Of a stretch of 21,589 nt of DNA, positions 8,443 through 15,274 are shown one piece after another. A program made the translations under genes and the position numbers. The notes beneath the pieces were generated by a model. It made no database searches. It was not told the origin of the DNA and saw only the letters and a program-made list of their open reading frames with translations. The DNA lies in assembly GCA_002323795.1 (NCBI GenBank), contig DCPZ01000027.1, positions 1 through 21,589 on the forward strand, written 5' to 3'. This DNA comes from Flavobacteriales bacterium UBA1531. GTDB taxonomy: Bacteria; Bacteroidota; Bacteroidia; Flavobacteriales_D; Sanyastnellaceae. Within the stretch, counting starts at the first letter, position 1, and each line of letters begins with the position of its first letter.

Positions 8443-10347
8443 ATGCAAAGATTTTTCTCTCTCCTGTCGATTCTCCTAATGGGATCGGCAACCGTTATGT
8501 CAATCGCACAAGACAATCCTTGTGGAGTTGAAGGCATCGTCATCGAAGCCTCAAATTATGAATATGCTCCTTCAAGCCTAGAGGTTGAAGTTGGTCAAAC
8601 CGTTGTATGGGTAAACATGGGCGGTACGCACGATGTCAATGCAACCACGAGTAGCATTGGTGCAATGTGGGACAATCCAGAAACATTCAACTTACCAGCA
8701 GTAGCTGGAAACAGTGAGGGCGTGTGCATCGGTACACACACGTTTACTGTGGAAGGTGCGTACGACTACGACTGTTCCATAGGCCAGCATGCCGCGAATG
8801 GCATGGTCGCTTCTGTAACGGTTGTTCCAGCAACACAGAACAATACAGTTGTCGACATCATCGTCAACAGCGAAAGCCATACAGTTTTAGAAGCGGCAGT
8901 TATAGAAGCGGACTTAGCGGGAACGCTGAGTGGAGATGGTCCATTCACAGTTTTTGCTCCAACAGATGATGCTTTCGCAACGCTGTTGGAAGCACTCGGT
9001 TACACAGCCGACGAGCTCTTAGCATACCCTGGCCTGACTGATATCTTACTTTACCATGTTGTTGGATCTCAAGCCCTGTCTACTGACCTCGTAGACGGAC
9101 AGGAAATCAATACGCTTCTGGGAGACGATGTCTTGGTAACTATCAATGAGAACGGAGTCTTTATCAACCAATCACAGGTTACTGTAGTTGATCTCGTAGC
9201 TGACAACGGCGTTGTTCACGTCATTGACGCGGTGCTCGTACCTGAGCAACCTGCCACCACAACAGTTGTTGATATCATCGTGGATAGTGAAGTACACACC
9301 GTTCTCGAAGACGCAGTTGTTGCTGCAGATTTGGTAGGAGCACTCACCGGAGACGGTCCATTCACAGTTTTCGCTCCAACGGACGACGCATTTACAGCAC
9401 TTTTGGCAGCTTTAGAGCTCACTGCCGATGAGTTACTGGCGTACCCGGGCTTGACAGACGTTTTGCTCTACCACGTGGTCGCGGCTCAAGCGTTGTCAAC
9501 CGATCTTACAAACGGGCAGGAAATTGCCACGATGTTGGGAGATAATGTTGAAGTCACCATTACTGCAGACGGAGTTTTCATCAACCAAGCGCAAGTAATT
9601 GTAGCAGATTTGGTAGCTGATAATGGTGTGGTTCACGTAATCGATGCAGTACTCATTCCAGAAGATGAGGAAGAGCTGCCGGAGACTGTAGTTGACATCA
9701 TTGTAGAGAGCGAAGTTCATACACTTCTTGAATTGGCTGTTGGTGCAGCAGGTCTTGTGGAAGCATTGAGCGGAGAGGGTCCATTCACAGTATTCGCTCC
9801 AACTGACGACGCAATTGTGGCATTGACAGAGGCTCTTGAAATTACAGCCGACGAATTGCTCGCATTGCCAAACTTGGGAGCAATTCTCCAGTACCATGTC
9901 GCAGCTGTTGAGGCTTATTCGGACGATTTAACAGACGGCCAAACCGTGACCACTCTAGAAGGGTCAGATGTAACTGTCACCATCAGCGACGCTGGGGTCA
10001 TGATCAACGATGCAATGGTGATCATTGCAGACTTGGAAGCGGATAACGGAGTAGTGCACGTCATTGATGCAGTGCTCATTCCAACAGCGACAAACGTTTT
10101 GGAAACAACAGCAATTGAATTCAACATTTATCCAAACCCAGTGGCAAATGGCGTATTAAACGTTCAAGGCGTCTGGGAGTCCAACGCCTCCATTCAAATA
10201 TGGAATGCTGCAGGACAGTTGGTGCAGGCAGCACAAATGACACAAAACCAGCATGTGATTTCCACAGATGGTTTGAGCAGTGGTGTTTACACAGTACGCG
10301 TGCTATCGGGCACGAGCAGTGGTCAAAAGATGTTTTTGGTTGATTGA
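8443..10347 (+). CDS. Secreted cupredoxin with three FAS1 domains and T9SS sorting domain
   Basis: A 634-residue exported protein. Residues 1-22 are a signal peptide (cleavage near SIA|QD). Residues about 24-130 form a cupredoxin (plastocyanin-like) domain with a plausible type 1 copper site: His63 in GTHDVN, then Cys111, His116 and Met121 in YDYDCSIGQHAANGM, a C-x4-H-x4-M spacing like phytocyanins. Cys27 and Cys95 could form a disulfide. Three FAS1/fasciclin domains follow at about 135-268, 274-407 and 415-547, each with TVVDIIV, GPFTVFAPTDDA, YHV and DNGVVHVIDAVL. Residues about 557-634 are a type A T9SS C-terminal domain (FNIYPNPVANG, then GLSSGVYTVRV and a short basic end), so the protein should cross the outer membrane and be attached or released. 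The role (adhesion, copper or electron handling) is inferred. A strong terminator follows directly. Confidence 0.93.
   Translation: MQRFFSLLSILLMGSATVMSIAQDNPCGVEGIVIEASNYEYAPSSLEVEVGQTVVWVNMGGTHDVNATTSSIGAMWDNPETFNLPAVAGNSEGVCIGTHTFTVEGAYDYDCSIGQHAANGMVASVTVVPATQNNTVVDIIVNSESHTVLEAAVIEADLAGTLSGDGPFTVFAPTDDAFATLLEALGYTADELLAYPGLTDILLYHVVGSQALSTDLVDGQEINTLLGDDVLVTINENGVFINQSQVTVVDLVADNGVVHVIDAVLVPEQPATTTVVDIIVDSEVHTVLEDAVVAADLVGALTGDGPFTVFAPTDDAFTALLAALELTADELLAYPGLTDVLLYHVVAAQALSTDLTNGQEIATMLGDNVEVTITADGVFINQAQVIVADLVADNGVVHVIDAVLIPEDEEELPETVVDIIVESEVHTLLELAVGAAGLVEALSGEGPFTVFAPTDDAIVALTEALEITADELLALPNLGAILQYHVAAVEAYSDDLTDGQTVTTLEGSDVTVTISDAGVMINDAMVIIADLEADNGVVHVIDAVLIPTATNVLETTAIEFNIYPNPVANGVLNVQGVWESNASIQIWNAAGQLVQAAQMTQNQHVISTDGLSSGVYTVRVLSGTSSGQKMFLVD
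8845..10083 (+). repeat. Three tandem FAS1-domain repeat units inside the cupredoxin-fasciclin gene
   Basis: Units begin at about 8845, 9262 and 9685, each about 420 bp. The stretch encoding GPFTVFAPTDD is nearly identical at the DNA level in all three (at about 8938, 9355 and 9778). By eye units 1 and 2 are closest, sharing ELLAYPGLTD and QALSTDL, while unit 3 has diverged (ELLALPNLGA, EAYSDDL). This is consistent with successive internal duplication, the first/second split being more recent. Confidence 0.85.
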
Positions 10348-10369
10348 TTCTCAGACCGATTAACTGCAG

Positions 10370-10404
10370 AGCGGGCTATCCTCCATGGATGGCCCGCTTT
10401 TTTT
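10370..10404 (+). terminator. Intrinsic terminator after the fasciclin gene
   Basis: An 11-bp stem pairs 10371-10381 (gcgggctatcc) with 10387-10397 (ggatggcccgc), with one G-U pair, closed by the loop tccat. It is followed by seven T at 10398-10404. It lies 23 nt after the stop codon and works only for the plus strand, since the other side lacks a T tract. Confidence 0.9.
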
Positions 10405-10477
10405 ATCACAAAAAAGGGAAAGAATCAAAGACTCTGAAGATGCTCAGATCTGCCTAGAAATGTGGGTTCGAAATTTA

Positions 10478-11392
10478 CTATCTCAACACGTTGAGCAGAG
10501 CTTCTTCTAATGTTGGATAATTGAACTCAAATCCACTAGCCTCGATTCGACTAGCATCCATTCGATGAGAAGCCACGAGAATCGAGCTCATCTTGCCGAA
10601 GAGCAATCGCAATGCAAACTCGGGAACATTGGGCGCCCAAAAAGGGCGTTTCATTCCACGCGCCAATGTCCGCGACATCGCAAGATTGGTGACGGGCTCA
10701 GGCGAAGTAGCATTGTAGAGGCCTGAACAGGAATCGTTGGAGATTGTCCAGTGAAACAAGCGAACAACATCTTCGATGTGGATCCACGATTGCCAATGTT
10801 TCCCGTCTCCAATGGCAGAGCCCAGGCCCAAGTTGAAAATAGGTTTCAACCGACTCAGAAAACCTCCGTGGGGGGAAAGAACCAGCCCGATGCGCAGAGA
10901 AACGGTTCTCATTCCAATGGTTTCGAAGCCATTCAGGGCATTTTCCCAAGCTTCAGTGACGTCCCCGATGAATCCAGCAGCGCGTTCAACTGACTCTGAT
11001 TGCAATTCATTCGAACTCGGGTACCAACCCACTGCGCTAGCTCCAACAATGATTTTGGGACGATCTGAATCGGGCAAGCGTTTGATTGCTTTCAAAAGAA
11101 CATCGGCAGTTTTGACACGACTTTCGATGATGATTTGCTTATAAGCTGCCGTCCAGCGCTCAGCGATTGGTGCACCTGCGAGGTGGACGATTGCATGCGC
11201 TCCACGCAAAGCTTCGTCAGGAATGAGCTGATTGCTTGGATTCCATTGAAAATACTGAACAGATTTCAATTCTGAGAATTGCTGTGCACGGCTGAGAATG
11301 CGCAATGTGTAGCCTTGTTCTGAAAAGAATTGAATGGCTTCCTGGCCAATGAGGCCTGTTCCTCCGGTTATCACGATTGACTTTTGCACCAT
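10478..11392 (-). CDS. TIGR01777-type NAD(P)-binding epimerase (YfcH-like)
   Basis: An extended short-chain dehydrogenase/reductase of about 304 residues; the reaction is not known for this family. The dinucleotide-binding motif TGGTGLIGQ is at residues 9-17, followed by HLAGAPIAERW and the SR-containing helix, SAVGWYPSS, IGDGKHWQSWIHIEDVV, and a C-terminal DUF1731-like part (RPFWAPNVPEFALRLLFGKM, then EASGFEFNYPTLEEALLNVL). Family members often have Tyr-Tyr-Gly after SAVG; here it is WYP, so the classical SDR tyrosine context is altered. The frame is open upstream to an ATG at 11458, but the ATG at 11392 puts the nucleotide-binding strand at the start, as in homologues. It stands alone between a plus-strand terminator and the anchor-B gene. 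Confidence 0.9.
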   Translation of the reverse strand: MVQKSIVITGGTGLIGQEAIQFFSEQGYTLRILSRAQQFSELKSVQYFQWNPSNQLIPDEALRGAHAIVHLAGAPIAERWTAAYKQIIIESRVKTADVLLKAIKRLPDSDRPKIIVGASAVGWYPSSNELQSESVERAAGFIGDVTEAWENALNGFETIGMRTVSLRIGLVLSPHGGFLSRLKPIFNLGLGSAIGDGKHWQSWIHIEDVVRLFHWTISNDSCSGLYNATSPEPVTNLAMSRTLARGMKRPFWAPNVPEFALRLLFGKMSSILVASHRMDASRIEASGFEFNYPTLEEALLNVLR

Positions 11393-11487
11393 AATGCAAC
11401 AACATAGCCTTGCGGTAAGTTGTTTATAAAGGAGGTTGGAAAAAATCGTATATTCCATTTGCGGTTTGAAATAGAAAAGAAAGCCCC

Positions 11488-13344
11488 ATGAGAAGTAAAA
11501 TCCATCAGCTGTTCAAAAACTACCACATTGTCTTGGCCTTGCTCTTTGCAGCGTTCTTCGTTTTGGTTTCGGCTTCAGCACAATCACCATGCATTGATGG
11601 CATGGTGGATGGGTCCCCATGCAATCGGATGGATTTGATGTCTCAAATGTCCAATGAAGACCTCCTCGGCACCGGTTCGAATGATGTTTGGGGTTGGGAG
11701 GATCCCATTACCGGCGTTGAATATGCTTTGGTTGGAGAGCGCGAAGGGCTGGCCATCGTCGACTTGGGAGATCCATTGAATCCTTTTTTAGCCGCTTTTA
11801 TGGCCACGGAAACCAGCAGCAGCACCTGGCGTGATATGAAGGTGCACGCGGATCATGTTTATGTGGTTTCAGAGGCCAATGGCCACGGTTTGCAGGTTTT
11901 GGATTTGAACCAATTGCGTGACTTAACTGAATTCCCCGCCCTATTGGATCCAACAAAACACGTCGATGTTTTTTCAGATGCTCACAACGTGGTCATCAAT
12001 GAAGATGCGGAGATGTTGTTTGCTGTGGGTACCAATTTGGCAAATGGTGGCCTGGTTGCCTTCGACATCAGTGAGCCAGATGACCCTGTTTTGGTCGGCG
12101 ATTACGGTGAGGCAGGTTATACGCATGATGCGCAAGCGGTTATCTACAACGGTCCAGATGAGACCTACTTCGGTCGCTCTCTGGTGTTCGCTGCGAATGC
12201 GAACAAGTTGGCCATCATAGACGCGAATGATCCTACAGACATATTCTCCATCAGCATCGCCAATTATGACTATTCCTACACACATCAATGTTGGCTGACT
12301 GATGACCATCGCTATTTGATTTTGGGCGATGAAACGGATGAGCAGAATCAGGGAATCAATACGCGAACGCTCATCTGGGATGTTCAAGATTTGGAAGAAC
12401 CTGTGCTCATCGGTGAGCATTTTTCGGAGAGTACGGCCATTGACCACAATCAGTACGTTTCTGGTAATTTGCTGTTTCAGGCAAACTACGCCGCAGGACT
12501 GCGCATGTTGTCGCTCTCCGATGTGGCAGATGGGGAGCTGACTGAGATTGGTTTTTTTGATGTTTATCCTGAGGACGATGCGCCAATCTTTACCAATGGC
12601 TCCTGGTCAACTTATCCCTACTTCAAATCGGGCTGCGTCGTAGTGACTTCTCGTTTGGATGGTATTTTCATTGTGCGTCCCAAATTCATAGACGTGACAC
12701 CGATTGCACCACAGGTTTGTGTGGATCAAACCATGGCTATTCAATTGGAGGTGCTAGAAGGGCTGTTACCACCATTTGAATTGGCCATTTCTGATTTACC
12801 AGCGGGATTGGCGGTGAATGGATTTGAGGAAACCTTGGATGCCCCTGGCTCGTTTGCATTTACGGTGACCGGTTTAGAGAATGCGGATACAAATGTTTCC
12901 TTCTCCATTGTTTTGACTTCTGCCCTGAACGAGGTCTCGGAATCGATTCAGTTCGGGGTGGATCTCGGTGAAACGTGGTTTGCAGATTTGGACGGCGATG
13001 GATACGGCAATGAAGAAGAGTTTATTCAGACATGCAATTCACCAGAAGGTTATGTCTTGATTGCCGGGGATTGCGACGACCTGAACCCTCTCGTTTATTT
13101 GGGGGCTGATGGAACGGAACAGGGAGTGGATAACAACTGCAACGGTCAAATTGATCCTGATGAGGTTGGAGGTTGCGTTGGGGATTTCAACGGTGATGAG
13201 GTGATATCGGTGGCCGACTTGTTGGCATTGTTAGGGGATTTCGGCTGTACTTCCAATTGCATAGCCGATTTGAACGGCGATGGCGTCGTGAACGTGGGCG
13301 ATCTGCTCAGTTTTCTCGGAGTTTTTGGAGATGATTGCCCTTGA
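11488..13344 (+). CDS. Secreted choice-of-anchor B protein with MopE-like and twin calcium-loop tail
   Basis: A 618-residue surface protein. Residues 1-31 are a signal peptide ending ASA. Residues about 33-400 match the choice-of-anchor B family (LVIVD-like beta-propeller repeats): NDVWGWEDPITGVEYALVG, EGLAIVDLGDP, THDAQAVIYNGPDE, IWDVQDLEEPVLIGEH. Residues about 401-495 look like an Ig/cadherin-type beta domain. Residues about 497-560 resemble the putative metal-binding MopE segment (DLDGDGYGN, AGDCDDLNP, GVDNNCNGQIDPDE). Residues 563-617 are two dockerin-like calcium loops (DFNGDEVISVADLL and DLNGDGVVNVGDLL) bracketed by Cys563/587 and Cys591/617. No T9SS domain follows. The ligand is unknown. 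The gene converges on the ABC exporter 12 bp away, with no terminator visible. Confidence 0.88.
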   Translation: MRSKIHQLFKNYHIVLALLFAAFFVLVSASAQSPCIDGMVDGSPCNRMDLMSQMSNEDLLGTGSNDVWGWEDPITGVEYALVGEREGLAIVDLGDPLNPFLAAFMATETSSSTWRDMKVHADHVYVVSEANGHGLQVLDLNQLRDLTEFPALLDPTKHVDVFSDAHNVVINEDAEMLFAVGTNLANGGLVAFDISEPDDPVLVGDYGEAGYTHDAQAVIYNGPDETYFGRSLVFAANANKLAIIDANDPTDIFSISIANYDYSYTHQCWLTDDHRYLILGDETDEQNQGINTRTLIWDVQDLEEPVLIGEHFSESTAIDHNQYVSGNLLFQANYAAGLRMLSLSDVADGELTEIGFFDVYPEDDAPIFTNGSWSTYPYFKSGCVVVTSRLDGIFIVRPKFIDVTPIAPQVCVDQTMAIQLEVLEGLLPPFELAISDLPAGLAVNGFEETLDAPGSFAFTVTGLENADTNVSFSIVLTSALNEVSESIQFGVDLGETWFADLDGDGYGNEEEFIQTCNSPEGYVLIAGDCDDLNPLVYLGADGTEQGVDNNCNGQIDPDEVGGCVGDFNGDEVISVADLLALLGDFGCTSNCIADLNGDGVVNVGDLLSFLGVFGDDCP

Positions 13345-13356
13345 TACGCACGACAA

Positions 13357-15270
13357 TTAAGGCATCTTAGGGCTGTTTTCTTGTTGTTGTACCATTCGTG
13401 CATATGCTCCTCCAGCTTTGGAGAGCGTGTGAGGCTTTCCTTCCTCAACGAGCGTGCCGTCGTCCAATACCAGGACGTGATCGGCGCCTCGAATGCTTGA
13501 AATCCGATGAGAAATCATCAAGACTGCGGTCTCATTTCCTTGACTTCGAATGGACTGCAAGATGGCCTCTTCTGTTTCTGTGTCAACAGCTGAAAGGCAA
13601 TCGTCGAGGATCAGAAGCTTGGGTTTTCGTATGAGCGCGCGTGCGATTGAAATGCGCTGCTTCTGACCTCCGCTCAGGTTGACACCGCGTTCGCCAAGCA
13701 GTGTTTCATATCTCTTCTCAAAGCCATCAATGTTATGTGCGACATGTGCATCTCTGGCTGCACTTTGGACATCGCTAAAAGGAGAATCATTTTCTGGCAG
13801 TCCGAAGGCAATGTTTCGAAGGATCGTATCAGAGAACAGGAAGACGTCTTGGGGCACATAACCAGTTTCACCACGGAAGTCTGCAAGCGGCCATTCTTTG
13901 AGAGGCACACCGTCGAAGGTTATCTTACCTGATGCAGGGTCGAAGATGCGCATGGCTAACTGAGCGGTTGTCGATTTTCCACTCCCGGTTCGACCAGTGA
14001 TGGCTACGATTTCGCCGGGCTTCAATTCAAAACTCAAGCGTTTAACCGCTTCGATTCCCGTGTCCTCGTAGGTGTACGAAACATTGTCGAAAACGAGACC
14101 CGCGCTGGATTGAGGATGCCATCCGCTGCGCATTATTTCAGGGGCCTGAATGGCCGGCTCAGCTTCCATAAATTGGTTGATTCGCTGCATTGATGCTTCA
14201 GCTTTTTGAACCAATGAGGTGACCCAGCCTACAGAGGCAAAAGGCCATGTGAGGAGATTGACATAAAAGACAAATTGAAAAATATGTCCTACTTCAAGGT
14301 CGCCGGCGATCACGCGCAGCCCTCCAACATAAACCGTTAAGATAGTGCTCAGTCCCACGAGAAGAACGATGATGGGCATGAACAGAGCTTCTGTTTTTAC
14401 GAGCCTGAGAACGGAGGTCTTGTAGTCATCGGCGATGCTCGTGAATCGTTGAGTTGCATCGTGCTCTCTTTGAAAAGACTTGAGCACCCGTATTCCGGCA
14501 ATGTGTTGTTGCACGAATGTGCTCAGACCGCTTTGCTTCTTTTGAACAGCTTCACTTTGAACGTTGATTCGAGTGCTGACAAAATAGATTGCCAAAGACA
14601 TTAAGGGAAGCGGAAGAAGAGCAAATAGAGTCAGTTTCCAGTCAATGTATACCATGACACATACGACCAAGAAGATGAGCATAGCCAGGTTGATGGTATA
14701 CATGATAGCTGGACCGAGATACATGCGCACTTTGCTCACGTCTTCGCTGATCCGATTCATCAAATCCCCTGTGTCATTGGCTCGATAAAAAGCAGCGTCT
14801 AACCGCTGGTACTGATCGAAAATTCTTCCTTTCAAATCGAATTCAATTCTTCGTGACATGACGATGATTGTCTGACGAGTGAAAAATAGAAATGTCCCTT
14901 TGACCAGATAAGCAAGGAGGAATAGACCTGCCTGGAGCGCTGCTATCTTACCCATCCATTGTAGTACCTCACTCTTTGAACTGACTTTTTTTGGATGCTC
15001 GAGGATCCCTCCGCTCCAAGCTTGCAAAGTCCCTAGCGTTTTGGGGTAGGCAATTTGAGATTTTTGTTGGAATACGTCAGTTTCAGCTAAGCCGTTTCGC
15101 AATGGACTCAAGAATGCCTCGTCCGCATCCCGAAGTGCGTTTACGCCTTCTCCAATGAGTGCAGGCGCAAAAACAGCAAAAACGTTCGTGAAGAAAATGA
15201 AAACCACACCACTCAATAAGAGGTGTGGGTATTTTCTGAAAAATGGATTGAGCTTGAGCAGTTCTCTCAT
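13357..15270 (-). CDS. ABC exporter half-transporter, fused membrane and ATPase domains (MsbA/BmrC-like)
   Basis: A 637-residue type IV ABC exporter subunit with membrane helices across about 15-345 and the ATPase at about 390-625. The ATPase motifs are Walker A GRTGSGKST (426-434), Q-loop YVPQ (Q474), signature LSGGQKQR (533-540), Walker B LLILDDCLSAVD (D556) and H-loop His588. The residue after the Walker B aspartate is Asp557, not the usual catalytic glutamate, as in the degenerate-site subunit of heterodimeric exporters such as BmrC/YheI and TM287. A loop of about 60 residues sits between the first two helices (about 45-105). The gene starts 4 nt after the TonB receptor stop, so the two are very likely cotranscribed. 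The substrate is unknown; lipids, drugs or peptides are all possible. Confidence 0.93.
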   Translation of the reverse strand: MRELLKLNPFFRKYPHLLLSGVVFIFFTNVFAVFAPALIGEGVNALRDADEAFLSPLRNGLAETDVFQQKSQIAYPKTLGTLQAWSGGILEHPKKVSSKSEVLQWMGKIAALQAGLFLLAYLVKGTFLFFTRQTIIVMSRRIEFDLKGRIFDQYQRLDAAFYRANDTGDLMNRISEDVSKVRMYLGPAIMYTINLAMLIFLVVCVMVYIDWKLTLFALLPLPLMSLAIYFVSTRINVQSEAVQKKQSGLSTFVQQHIAGIRVLKSFQREHDATQRFTSIADDYKTSVLRLVKTEALFMPIIVLLVGLSTILTVYVGGLRVIAGDLEVGHIFQFVFYVNLLTWPFASVGWVTSLVQKAEASMQRINQFMEAEPAIQAPEIMRSGWHPQSSAGLVFDNVSYTYEDTGIEAVKRLSFELKPGEIVAITGRTGSGKSTTAQLAMRIFDPASGKITFDGVPLKEWPLADFRGETGYVPQDVFLFSDTILRNIAFGLPENDSPFSDVQSAARDAHVAHNIDGFEKRYETLLGERGVNLSGGQKQRISIARALIRKPKLLILDDCLSAVDTETEEAILQSIRSQGNETAVLMISHRISSIRGADHVLVLDDGTLVEEGKPHTLSKAGGAYARMVQQQENSPKMP

Positions 15271-15274
15271 GTGA

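Noticed and set aside
8766..8948. Long antisense open frames across the fasciclin gene, also at 9216-9422, 9496-9897 and 9915-10127
   Set aside because: They mirror the alanine, valine and threonine codon pattern of the repeats and show no start context or recognisable domain.
11429..11436. Perfect Shine-Dalgarno-like aaggagg upstream of the choice-of-anchor B gene
   Set aside because: It is about 50 nt from the ATG at 11488; the nearest frame starts with TTG too close to it and stops after 12 codons.
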